A stretch of 64,000 nt of DNA from positions 1 to 64,000 of the forward strand of contig JACKMP010000003.1 in the NCBI GenBank assembly GCA_024235315.1, given 5' to 3'. Below are positions 50,501 through 58,174 of this stretch, piece after piece. Each line of letters begins with the position of its first letter. The stretch's first letter is position 1. The notes under the pieces were generated by a model. The model was not told where the DNA came from, searched no databases, and worked only from the letters and a program-made list of their open reading frames with translations. A program made the position numbers and the translations under genes. Source of the stretch: Chromatiaceae bacterium. Its GTDB lineage: Bacteria > Pseudomonadota > Gammaproteobacteria > Chromatiales > Chromatiaceae.

Positions 50501-51241
50501 TTTTACCAGCCGCAGTTCAACACCGCGCGGCAGCTGTGCGGTGCGGAGGCGCTGCTGCGCTGGCAGCACCCGGAACGTGGCATGGTGATGCCCGACCAGT
50601 TCATCCACCTTGCCGAGGAGTCGGGCATGATCCTGACGATCGGCGACTGGGTGATGCGCGAGGCACTCAGCCAGTTCAGGCGCTGGCGGGAGGATGCCCC
50701 TGGCACCCTGCATGGCCGGGTGGCCGTCAATGTCAGTTCACTGCAGTTCCGGCAGGCGGATTTCGTGACCCGGGTCAAGCAGGCACTGGTCGACAGTGCC
50801 GCCGATCCTGACTGGCTGACACTGGAGATGACCGAAAGCATCCTGCTGCGGGATGTCGACGGCACCATCGAGAAGATCCAGATTCTGAAGCGCCTCGGTG
50901 TGCGCTTTTCGATCGATGACTTCGGTACCGGCTACTCGTCCCTCGCCTACCTCAAGCGCCTGCCAGTGGATGAGATCAAGATCGACCGTTCATTCGTGCG
51001 CGACATCCTGACCGATGCCAACGATGCCGCACTGGTCGACACGATCCTTACGATGGCAGGACACATCGGTCTGGAAGCCGTCGCCGAAGGCGTGGAGAGT
51101 GAACAGGCGTTCGCGTTTCTCAGCGAGCGCGGCTGCCCGGTATTTCAGGGCTATCACTTCGGCCGGCCATGCAGCGCCGACAGCTTCCGCGAGCAGTTCC
51201 TGCCATCCCGGCACATGACGGCTGGCGCCGAATCCTACTGA
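47591..51241 (+). CDS. ABC-substrate-binding / PAS / GGDEF / EAL sensory protein
   Basis: The 1216-residue protein starts at ATG 47591 with a signal or anchor (about 1-25); GTG 47573 is an alternative. An N-terminal periplasmic ABC_sub_bind-type domain (about 30-300) is followed by a helix (about 350-372), PAS domains (about 400-490, 515-645 and 650-760), then a GGDEF domain (intact GGDEF near 855) and an EAL domain (intact EALLRW near 980, then DDFGTGYSSLAYLK). Diguanylate cyclase and c-di-GMP phosphodiesterase motifs are both present, so either activity may dominate. The sensor domain should bind a small solute outside. No ABC transporter is next to it. Confidence 0.9.
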   Translation: MPNARLPLILPLLLAGLLLSGATPAADTVRIFVLHSYHQDYPWTQRQHLGFTQALKSAFDGETNIETEHLDTKRRTYETGYAETFQAYLKFKYAGFAPDAVYVSDDNALTFALDHLAQVFPQVPVFFSGVNDFGALQRIAGRPITGVFEKKEIAPNLALLAGMGRQTQHIVVVGDNSTTYQAIEREVREELAGTPAIQATFVADGHIDAILEQLRHLPDADLFLTTLGGAKDSHDQTVPLHETLQMIVGDGGRVIVSMEDVYMVDGVLGGFVTSGVRQGEAAAGLLAHYLNTGEIRAPQTSSPNEYLLDARTIARYRLTLPPPIRQVATLLHEPPSFYQRYRVPILNALVVVSTLFTLSLAAFLVVLSRKNRQIQQRSRAFAEQAEAATRARDSLNEAQRLGFQGNWEWDRTRGIFSCSEGLLFLCNKPRASTGERMDDYLRQLPGSDRVAFMAALEKVCKNGEPIELVHRLNRQGGETLTVREAIRLHSDSSEDLHLIGIVQDISERHLAETRLRESEEKYRRLFELSEDPMWLIVGSQFIMANQAAAKVLGHGSVKALTRLHPSALSPERQLDGQTSRDKAEQMMSIAYREGYHRFEWTHRKRDGSLFPVEVSLTKIPYEGGDALFCIWRDTSEINAAYHSLQEKTAYLDGILGSSEKVAIIATDADGRIRYYSPSAEKLFNLPTDQALGTMLMDLHRHRGVSKERYMQGLRQARESGEFRFTMQLDLSGQQRQVDGRISPIHKDNDEFAGYMLMCEDVTEQRRATELIEYQATYDTLTELPNRRLFMQQLHQALARARRHQHLSAVLFIDLDNFKTINDSLGHPVGDTLLRDVAKRIREALREEDTVARLGGDEFVILVSELSRSRDEAVSDVQSLAEKIRHTLALPYPVGVHELHITPSIGISVFPSADESADDILRQADTAMYQAKESGRNSVRFFLPSMQRAAENRMGTISHLRHALSRNELRLFYQPQFNTARQLCGAEALLRWQHPERGMVMPDQFIHLAEESGMILTIGDWVMREALSQFRRWREDAPGTLHGRVAVNVSSLQFRQADFVTRVKQALVDSAADPDWLTLEMTESILLRDVDGTIEKIQILKRLGVRFSIDDFGTGYSSLAYLKRLPVDEIKIDRSFVRDILTDANDAALVDTILTMAGHIGLEAVAEGVESEQAFAFLSERGCPVFQGYHFGRPCSADSFREQFLPSRHMTAGAESY

Positions 51242-51675
51242 TCCGGCGCCGACCACAGGGCGACAGCGGCATAGATGCGCGCCTCGGTCCGGCTCAGTGA
51301 CCAGCCCGCGATACGCACGAACTCGCCGCGCAGGTATTCACCACGCACCACGCGTTGCAGTATCAGCAGTTGATCCACGGTACAGCCCGCAGTCGCACCG
51401 CCACCGGGCAGATCGGCCATGCGGGACTCGATCGCGGCGATGATCGCTTCGCGATCGCGTTCTTCGGGATACAGTTGCAGGTAAGCGGCGCCAAAGCGCA
51501 GCACGGCCTCGGGGCGGCCGCTGATCGCGGCCAGCCATGGCGGCAGGTCGTGCGTCGGTACGGCACCGGCAGCGCCGGTACCTGCGGCCGGTGCCGCCAG
51601 CAGACTCAGCAGCGAGAGCAGAAAGTCGCGGCGTGACACAGTGCCGCCGGTTATCGAGCAGACATGACCGTTCAT
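51235..51675 (-). CDS. Gluconate-dehydrogenase-subunit-3-like protein with Tat signal
   Basis: The 146-residue protein has a twin-arginine motif (SRRDFLLSLLSLLAAPAAG, about 14-32) directing it through Tat, most likely together with a folded flavin partner. Its mature part is short and helical (LRFGAAYLQLYPEERDREAI). Small subunits like this accompany GMC dehydrogenases, and the next gene, 4 bases upstream in transcription order, is a GMC oxidoreductase. It overlaps the end of the convergent GGDEF/EAL gene by 7 bases. Confidence 0.75.
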   Translation of the reverse strand: MNGHVCSITGGTVSRRDFLLSLLSLLAAPAAGTGAAGAVPTHDLPPWLAAISGRPEAVLRFGAAYLQLYPEERDREAIIAAIESRMADLPGGGATAGCTVDQLLILQRVVRGEYLRGEFVRIAGWSLSRTEARIYAAVALWSAPDQ

Positions 51676-51679
51676 CGCA

Positions 51680-53260
51680 TCAACCCAACAGGGACTTCAG
51701 ATGATCACCCAGGCGCAGCGCCAGTGCGACCAGGGTAAGGGTCGGATTGGACGCGCCGCCAGTCGGAAATACCGAACTGCCGGCGACAAACAGATTGTCC
51801 ACTCCATGAACCTTGCAGTTCGGATCGACAACGCCCTGCCGCGGATCGTCGTGCATGCGCGTCGTCCCCATGTGGTGACTGCCACCGCCGACGATCTCCG
51901 GCCACGCGTCGTCATACTCGCCACCGTTGAACACACGCCCGATGTCCAGCGCACCGATCTCCATCACCAGTGAACGCATGTGTTCGAGTGCACTGAGCCT
52001 GTCCTGCTCGGTGAGCCGCCAGTCCAGGCGCAGCTTCTGAAGGCCGAGTGCATCACGCTGGGGCGACAGCGTGACCCGGCTGTCCGGGTTCGGTACCTGC
52101 TCGCAGGCACAACCGAGTCCCAGCCAATGGCCGAGCAGCGTCGGCGGCAGAATCGCCGCCCTGCGATCGTCGATCAAGAAACGACGTGCGGCCTCGAGCA
52201 TCGCCTTGTGCGACCCGGCACGCTCCCAGTTCGGCGCGACGTTCGAATGATAGTCGCCGGCCTGGCCCGCCATGAAGGTGCAGTTGAGCAGGTGCCGATC
52301 CCGCAGGAACGACTCCGAGGGATTGAACGCAGCAGTGGCATAGCGACCGTCGGCAAACACACGTGTGCGGTAGATGCCGGGCAGGCGCAGGATGTCGGCC
52401 ACCACCAGTTCGGCGAAACCGGACAGGTGCGGGTGCTCCATGAAGAACCGACCGACCAGGTCATGCTGGTTGCCAAGCCCGGCCGGCATGCTGTCATTGG
52501 ACAACAACATCATCCGGGCATTCTCCAGACCACCGGTCGCCAGCACGTACACCCGCGCGCTGACCCTGTGTCTGAGTCCACTCAGCGTCTGTAGCTGCAG
52601 ATGCTCGACATGCCGCCCCCCGCCAACTGCGGCGATGTTCACCACGTTTGCATTGAGCAGCACGTCAATATTCTTCGACGCCCCCAGTTCGCTGCCATAG
52701 CGTTCGCCGAAATGGGTGGGCGGACTGAAATGCACGAACCGGACCTGCATCCGGCCGGTGACCGAGTCGGGCAACGGCTCACCGGTGACGCGCTCCCAGT
52801 AGGCCTTGTCGTCGAATCGCGGCGGCGCGATCTCGACGAGATCGCAGGCCCTTTCGTAATACGGCAGCAGCGTCTCCCTGCCGAACGGCCAGCCGCTGTG
52901 CGGGACCCAGTCGCGCTGCTCGAAGTCGATCGCGTCCAGCGGCCGGCAAAAACCGCCCCAATGGTTGGAGCTGCCGCCGAGAAAGCGCAGCCGATGGGCG
53001 ATCACCGGGTACGCGATACCCACACTCTCGCCGTCGTAAAGCGCCTGCGTCCGGGCTTCCGGTTGCAGGCCGCCCGACTCGATCAGGCACACCCGGGTCG
53101 AGGCACCGTCGAAAGTACGCGCCAGGCTGATACCGGCGGGACCGCCGCCGATGATCGCGACATCGGTCTCGAACCTGCTCAGGTCCGGCAGCGAACGGGC
53201 ATCGATAAACATCACGAAGGTCTGTCGCGGAAGGCGTGAGTCCGTTTCAATCCCTGTCAC
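51680..53260 (-). CDS. GMC-family FAD oxidoreductase
   Basis: The 526-residue protein has the N-terminal FAD motif AIIGGGPAGISLA (about 36-48), GGSSNHWGG (about 96-104), and a C-terminal end with HHMGTTRM and FVAGSSVFPTGGASNPTLT as in glucose-methanol-choline dehydrogenases. With the Tat-type small subunit downstream, it likely forms an alcohol, aldose or gluconate-type dehydrogenase passing electrons to the respiratory chain. A cytochrome subunit was not seen. The start at residue 1 or 17 (MFIDARSL) is open. It overlaps the upstream AAA gene by 14 bases. Confidence 0.9.
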   Translation of the reverse strand: MTGIETDSRLPRQTFVMFIDARSLPDLSRFETDVAIIGGGPAGISLARTFDGASTRVCLIESGGLQPEARTQALYDGESVGIAYPVIAHRLRFLGGSSNHWGGFCRPLDAIDFEQRDWVPHSGWPFGRETLLPYYERACDLVEIAPPRFDDKAYWERVTGEPLPDSVTGRMQVRFVHFSPPTHFGERYGSELGASKNIDVLLNANVVNIAAVGGGRHVEHLQLQTLSGLRHRVSARVYVLATGGLENARMMLLSNDSMPAGLGNQHDLVGRFFMEHPHLSGFAELVVADILRLPGIYRTRVFADGRYATAAFNPSESFLRDRHLLNCTFMAGQAGDYHSNVAPNWERAGSHKAMLEAARRFLIDDRRAAILPPTLLGHWLGLGCACEQVPNPDSRVTLSPQRDALGLQKLRLDWRLTEQDRLSALEHMRSLVMEIGALDIGRVFNGGEYDDAWPEIVGGGSHHMGTTRMHDDPRQGVVDPNCKVHGVDNLFVAGSSVFPTGGASNPTLTLVALALRLGDHLKSLLG

Positions 53261-53855
53261 CCGGGCCGGGTGGGGCGAAGCTGACCTGCGCTTCGAACTG
53301 CCGTTTCACCGTGGCCGTCAGGTAGGGTGTGTTCACCAACGACAGGATCACCAGCCCACGGAAATCCGCGGCACACTGCAGCAGATACGAGACTTCGAGG
53401 TTGGCATAACGATCGTGCGCATCCTTGACGTTCGTGCGCCTGCCGAACAACGCATCTGCCTCGTCGAAGAACAGGATCCATCCCGACCGTACCGCCAGGT
53501 CAAAGACCTTGCCGATGTTCTTTTCGGTCTCCCCGATGGAGCGCCCGATCAATGCCGCCGACGGAATCCGCCAGACCCTGGTACCGAGGTCGCGCGCCAT
53601 CAGCTGCGCAGCCAGCAGGCGCTCCCCGGCGGCACCGTGGACAAACAGCAACTGGCTGCCGTGCCAGGGGTTGGGTCCATACAGGTGTGCCGACATTGAC
53701 GTCACATCATGCCGACCCGACAGGCCGTGCAGCGCCTGACGGAGGCCATCGGGAAACCCGGAGGTATCCCAGTCCAGGTCGGTAGCCGTGAGCGCGCCGA
53801 CGAAAGGTTTAAGCCATCTTCGATACACGGGAGGAGCCCTCAAACGGCCCTGCAC
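53247..53855 (-). CDS. Degenerate AAA-family protein
   Basis: The 202-residue protein looks like the AAA domain of larger ATPases but with a changed Walker A: HGAAGERLLAAQ, lacking the GKT/S of the P-loop. Walker B is clear (WILFFDEADALFG), followed by VKDAHDRYANLEVSYLLQ, a stretch typical of AAA proteins found with extracellular contractile injection systems. The sensor-1 Asn (SLVNTPYL) is present. With the P-loop changed, ATP use is doubtful; it may be a scaffold or adaptor. It directly precedes the GMC and small subunit genes and overlaps the former. Confidence 0.8.
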   Translation of the reverse strand: MQGRLRAPPVYRRWLKPFVGALTATDLDWDTSGFPDGLRQALHGLSGRHDVTSMSAHLYGPNPWHGSQLLFVHGAAGERLLAAQLMARDLGTRVWRIPSAALIGRSIGETEKNIGKVFDLAVRSGWILFFDEADALFGRRTNVKDAHDRYANLEVSYLLQCAADFRGLVILSLVNTPYLTATVKRQFEAQVSFAPPGPGDRD

Positions 53856-53864
53856 AGGACATCG

Positions 53865-55256
53865 TCACAGTTCGATCACCTCATGTAATGCGGGCATCAC
53901 CACCTTTGCATCACCCAGGGCGGCGGCAAACGCCTGCATCGCCTCCTCATCACCGTGCACCAGTACCGTCAGTTCGGGTGTCCCCGCAGCCTTGTGCCAC
54001 GCGAGCAGCTCGTTGCGGTCGGCATGGGCGGAAAAGCCGCCGATGGTGTAGATGCGTGCCCGTACCGGAATGTCCTCGCGATAGATGCGCACCATTGCCG
54101 CCCCGTCGATGATCCGGCGCGCGAGGGTGCCATGCGCGGCGAAGCCGACGAATACGATACTGCAATCCGAGCGCCACAGGTTGTGCTTGAGGTGATGCAG
54201 CACACGACCACCGGTACACATCCCGGACCCGGCCAGTATCACCGCACCACCACCCACCCGGTTGAGCGCCATCGAGGCCGCCGTCTCGCGGGTGAAGTGC
54301 AGTCCCGGCAGGGCGAACGGATCTGCCCCTCCGTCGAACATGGCCTTGACCTCGGGTTCGTAGCAGTCGGGGTGACGACGGAAGATCTCCGTCGCTGAAA
54401 TCGCCATCGGCGAATCCAGAAACACCTGCATCGATGCGGGCAGCTGTCCCTGTTCGACGCCTTCGCGCAGGCAGAACAACAGCTCCTGCGCGCGTTCCAG
54501 TGCAAACGTCGGGATGATCACGTTGCCTCCGCGCCTGAAGGTGTCACGGATCGCGGCATGCAGCTCGACGATCGATTGCCCAAGGTCCTTGTGTGCACGG
54601 TCGCCGTAGGTGGTCTCCATCACCACGACATCCACCGGCGGTGGCCTGGTCGGATCGCGCAACATCGGCCGGCCGTTGGCCCCCAGGTCGCCGGAGAAAA
54701 TCACCCGCCGCTTCCTGTCCTTCTCCACGAGTTCGAACAGCACGCTGGCTGAGCCAAGGATATGCCCGGCGTCGAGAAAGGTCACGCGCACGCCATCAGC
54801 GATGTCCATCGGCTTGGCGTAAGTGGCAACCCGCCCGAAGTAGTCCATGCTGTCCAGTGCGTCCAGCACTGTGTACAGCGGTTGCACCTCGTGTGCACGG
54901 TCGTGGTGGCGGCGTGCCTTCTTGTTGAGCCATGCCGCTTCCTCTTCCTGCAGATCGGCAGCATCGAGCATGACCAGGCGAGCCAGTTCACGGGTTGCCG
55001 CAGTGGTAATGATCTCGCCGCGGAAGCCACGCGCCACCAGCAAGGGGATGCGGCCGCAGTGATCCAGATGACCATGCGTGAGCAGGAGAAAATCGATGTC
55101 CGCCGGCTCGAACCCGAACGACGCCGCGTTCTCTTCCTCGATCTGCCGGCCACCCTGGTACAGGCCGCAGTCCACCAGGACCTTCACCCCTGCACATTCG
55201 ATCAGGTGGCAGGAGCCGGTCACCCCGCGCGCCGCACCGTGAAAAGAGATCCGCAT
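53865..55256 (-). CDS. MBL-fold beta-CASP ribonuclease-like protein
   Basis: The 463-residue protein starts at ATG 55256 (MRISFHGAARGVTGSCHL). The metallo-beta-lactamase domain has the zinc motif LTHGHLDHCGRIP (about 58-70), AGHILGS, and SGDLG; beta-CASP inserts follow, with METTYGDRAH, PTFALERAQE, SGMCTGG and closing IGGFSAHAD. These proteins are RNA exonucleases/endonucleases or processing factors (CPSF73/RNase J relatives). The closely spaced minus-strand neighbours (3 bases to the LOG gene) suggest an operon. Confidence 0.92.
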   Translation of the reverse strand: MRISFHGAARGVTGSCHLIECAGVKVLVDCGLYQGGRQIEEENAASFGFEPADIDFLLLTHGHLDHCGRIPLLVARGFRGEIITTAATRELARLVMLDAADLQEEEAAWLNKKARRHHDRAHEVQPLYTVLDALDSMDYFGRVATYAKPMDIADGVRVTFLDAGHILGSASVLFELVEKDRKRRVIFSGDLGANGRPMLRDPTRPPPVDVVVMETTYGDRAHKDLGQSIVELHAAIRDTFRRGGNVIIPTFALERAQELLFCLREGVEQGQLPASMQVFLDSPMAISATEIFRRHPDCYEPEVKAMFDGGADPFALPGLHFTRETAASMALNRVGGGAVILAGSGMCTGGRVLHHLKHNLWRSDCSIVFVGFAAHGTLARRIIDGAAMVRIYREDIPVRARIYTIGGFSAHADRNELLAWHKAAGTPELTVLVHGDEEAMQAFAAALGDAKVVMPALHEVIEL

Positions 55257-55258
55257 CG

Positions 55259-56230
55259 TCAGGCCCCTCCATCGTTCACCAGAGGCACGCCGGCATTCCG
55301 GTGCCATTGCAGGATGCCGTCCCAGGCCTCCTGCGCGGTCTCGGCGAACCAGAACAGATCTCGGTCCTCTTCGTCGATCACGCCCTCGTCGACCAGAAAA
55401 TCGACATTGAAGGCGCGCCGCCAGAAACATTCGCCGACCAGCACCACCGGCAGGGGATCGATCGTGCGCGTCTGGATCAACGTCAGGGACTCGAACAGCT
55501 CGTCCATCGTGCCGTAACCACCGGGACAGGCGACCAGGGCACAGGCACGCAGCATGAAATGCAGCTTGCGCAACGCGAAATAGTGAAACAGGAAACACAG
55601 ATCCGGTGTCACGTACGGGTTCGGCTGCTGCTCGTGCGGCAACGAGATGTTCAGGCCGATGGTATCGGCGCCGACGTCGAAGGCACCACGATTGGCGGCC
55701 TCCATGATGCCAGGGCCACCCCCGGTCATCACCGCCAGGTGGTCGCGTTCACCACCGTGTTGCGCACTGCCGACCAGCCGCCCCAGATCGCGCGCCACAT
55801 CGTAGTAGCGGCTGTTGTCGAGGATCCGCCCGGCGACCGCGAGCTGCCGCCGCAAGCGCTGGTCATCCGGCTGCCGTGCCAGGCGTCGCTGCAGCTCATC
55901 GAGGCGGCGGCGCGCCACTGCCGGGTCGGGGATGCGCGTGCTGCCAAACACGATGATGGTGCGTTCGATTCCGTAAGCACGCAGCACCGACTCGGCCTTC
56001 GCATAGTCGACCTGCAGGCGCGCACCGCGCATTTCCTGCTGGTGCAGAAAGTCAGGGTCCCGGTCCGCCTCGCGGTAGCTCGGGCTGGCCATGATCGCGC
56101 GCACCCTTGCCTCCGCGTCGGGATCGTCTTCTGGAATGGCGGGATGTTGCCACGGCAGCGGCTGCTGTCGTTCGCCCGGCGGCTTTTTCGGTCTGTCGCG
56201 TGAGAAACCCAACTGAATCATCCCTGGCAT
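55259..56230 (-). CDS. LOG-family (TIGR00730-type) Rossmann protein
   Basis: The 323-residue protein starts at ATG 56230 (MPGMIQLGFSRDRP); ATG 56221 is an alternative. The lysine-decarboxylase-like/LOG domain (about 125-310) has GGGPGIMEAANRGA and PGGYGTMDELFE, the phosphoribohydrolase motifs. The N-terminal 110 residues are an extension rich in charged helices (RLDELQRRLARQPDDQRLRR). LOG proteins release bases from nucleoside monophosphates; bacterial members act in nucleotide salvage. It is 3 bases from the beta-CASP gene. Confidence 0.9.
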   Translation of the reverse strand: MPGMIQLGFSRDRPKKPPGERQQPLPWQHPAIPEDDPDAEARVRAIMASPSYREADRDPDFLHQQEMRGARLQVDYAKAESVLRAYGIERTIIVFGSTRIPDPAVARRRLDELQRRLARQPDDQRLRRQLAVAGRILDNSRYYDVARDLGRLVGSAQHGGERDHLAVMTGGGPGIMEAANRGAFDVGADTIGLNISLPHEQQPNPYVTPDLCFLFHYFALRKLHFMLRACALVACPGGYGTMDELFESLTLIQTRTIDPLPVVLVGECFWRRAFNVDFLVDEGVIDEEDRDLFWFAETAQEAWDGILQWHRNAGVPLVNDGGA

Positions 56231-56366
56231 CGGACCTATAGGTAAAAGTCTAGCCTGAAATGCCGCGCCTTGATTTGCAGGGTTCCAGCCCCGCGGCAAT
56301 ACTGCCGACAGGCAATCGGCCGGAGGACGGCCTCCTACGGCATGGGTCGGTCGGCGACCCCAGGCA

Positions 56367-57122
56367 TCAATCGTCGAGTCTGTCGAACGCGACACCACGC
56401 TGTTCGAGCCCTGCCATCAGGGCCTGCAGCGGCGCATCGAGGTCACCGTGGCCGCGAAAACCGAGCTCGATCTGAAACTCGGCGCCGAGACGCGGCAGGC
56501 TGAACAGCCTGGCCTCCGGAAACTGCTCAACCAACTCCTGCATCAGGTCCATCAGGCTGCTCTCCGTGACACCGCGCACACGTACTGCACATTGGCGTTC
56601 GGCCCGGCCACCCTGAGCGAACCGGGTATCGAGCACCCAGGCCGCCATCGGATGCGCCATGTCGGGAAAGCCCGGCATGAAGTAATGACGGTTGATGCTG
56701 AAACCGGGGATGCGGTTGTAGGGGTTGGGGATCAGATCACTGCCCGCCGGCAGCTCCGCCATTTTGATCCGGTTGGGGTAGGCATCGGCGCCGAAGCGGC
56801 CCTCGATCTCGGCTACGGCACCCGGGTGCAGGGTCAACGCCACACCGGCGGCACGCGCCGCGCAGGCGCGCGTGTGATCGTCCGGTGTCGCCCCGATGCC
56901 GCCGCAGCAGAACACCGGGATACCCTCGTCCATCGTGCGCGCGAATTCACTGACCAGGTACTCAGGGTCGTCCGGCAGGATACGCAGCCACGCAACCTTG
57001 AAGCCGCGTTCGCGCAACATGCCGCCGATTCCCTCGAAGTGGCGGTCACGGCGCCGGCCGTTGAGGATCTCGTCACCGACAACGATGATACCGAAGGTGT
57101 CGGCTGCCACCGTCCCGTCCAT
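56367..57122 (-). CDS. CinA-like molybdopterin-binding domain protein
   Basis: The 251-residue protein starts at ATG 57122; the TGATG overlap with the stop of the desulfidase upstream decides this. It is the COG1058 domain (IIVVGDEILNGRRRDRH, then GGIGATPDDHTRA and NPYNRIPGFSINRHYFMPGFP). It lacks the C-terminal NMN deamidase part of full CinA. Relatives hydrolyse ADP-ribose or NMN-type nucleotides. It sits between a RudS-like gene and a LOG gene, both nucleotide-directed. Confidence 0.9.
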   Translation of the reverse strand: MDGTVAADTFGIIVVGDEILNGRRRDRHFEGIGGMLRERGFKVAWLRILPDDPEYLVSEFARTMDEGIPVFCCGGIGATPDDHTRACAARAAGVALTLHPGAVAEIEGRFGADAYPNRIKMAELPAGSDLIPNPYNRIPGFSINRHYFMPGFPDMAHPMAAWVLDTRFAQGGRAERQCAVRVRGVTESSLMDLMQELVEQFPEARLFSLPRLGAEFQIELGFRGHGDLDAPLQALMAGLEQRGVAFDRLDD

Positions 57123-58081
57123 CAGATCGCGTTCCGCAGGCCCAGCGACTCCGGATACGGGTCGAGGTACCACTGTTGGTCGATGTAGTCGTCCGGGTGG
57201 CGCCGGAAGTAATGGTGCAACAGCTTCATCGGCACCACCAGCGGCACCTCTTCGCGGCGGTAGGCCTCGATGCTCTGGGCCAACTCGGCCTTGTCGCCGC
57301 CGTCGATGCGATCCTTGAGATAACCCTGTATGTGCTGCAGCGCATTGACATGCCGCTTGCGCCCGATCCGACGTTTCAATGCAGCCATGAACTCGGCCTC
57401 ATAGGCATCGGCGACGCGTGACAGGTCGACACCCTTCAGGTTTGAGAGCAGGCGCCCAAGGCGCTGATACGCCGCTTGCGAATGCGCCATCACCATGTAC
57501 TTGTGTCGGGCATGAAAATCGATCAGCGCCTTGGCGGTGAGGTCGGTGGCGCGCAGTGTCTGCCAACGCCGGTAGGCAAACACACGGTTGACGAAGTTCT
57601 CGCGCAACATCGGGTCGTTGAGCCTCCCCTCTTCCTCGCAGGGCAGGTTGGGCAGGCTGTGCATGATCACCCGCGCATAGGCGCCGACGCCTTTCTTCTC
57701 GGCATGACCGCCCGCGTTGTACAGCTTGACGCGCTCCATGCCGCAGCTCGGCGACTTGCTCATGAAGACGTAACCGCTGATTGCACCGAGTTGCGCGGCA
57801 GTCTCGAGGGCGAATCCCTCGAGCCTGTCGGTGACGTCGATCGACGGGTCTTCGACCCCGACAACGCGAGGCTGTGTCGCCGAGGCCACCAGGCGTATCG
57901 GTGGACGTGGCGCACCCAGGCCGATCGCCATCTCGGGGCAGATGGGCTGGTAATCGACGAACCTGCCGAGCTGCTCGACAATCCAGCGGTCGCGCTTGGC
58001 GGTGCCGTCATAGCGCACCTTCTGCCCCAACAGACAGCTGCTGATACCGATCACCGGCCGCTCGGCGTAGTCGCGGTTCAC
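57122..58081 (-). CDS. DUF523-DUF1722 protein, RudS/YbgA-like desulfidase
   Basis: The 319-residue protein fuses DUF523 (about 8-150) to DUF1722 (about 195-315). Cysteines C16 (SCLLG), C48 (PICPE) and C113 (SPSCG) match the 4Fe-4S ligands of TudS-type thiouracil desulfidases. DUF523-DUF1722 fusions (RudS) remove sulfur from 4-thiouridine in tRNA. E. coli YbgA has only DUF1722. This is the first gene of a minus-strand group with CinA-like and LOG-type proteins, so a modified nucleotide salvage or tRNA repair unit is a fair inference. Confidence 0.88.
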   Translation of the reverse strand: MNRDYAERPVIGISSCLLGQKVRYDGTAKRDRWIVEQLGRFVDYQPICPEMAIGLGAPRPPIRLVASATQPRVVGVEDPSIDVTDRLEGFALETAAQLGAISGYVFMSKSPSCGMERVKLYNAGGHAEKKGVGAYARVIMHSLPNLPCEEEGRLNDPMLRENFVNRVFAYRRWQTLRATDLTAKALIDFHARHKYMVMAHSQAAYQRLGRLLSNLKGVDLSRVADAYEAEFMAALKRRIGRKRHVNALQHIQGYLKDRIDGGDKAELAQSIEAYRREEVPLVVPMKLLHHYFRRHPDDYIDQQWYLDPYPESLGLRNAI

Positions 58082-58174
58082 ATTCCGTCTCGGATTACCG
58101 CCGACCCTGCCCCGAGGCAGGCGGTACCAGCGGCCGACAGCCAGGATGCTTGTGCATCGGCGGCCTGCCCCTGA

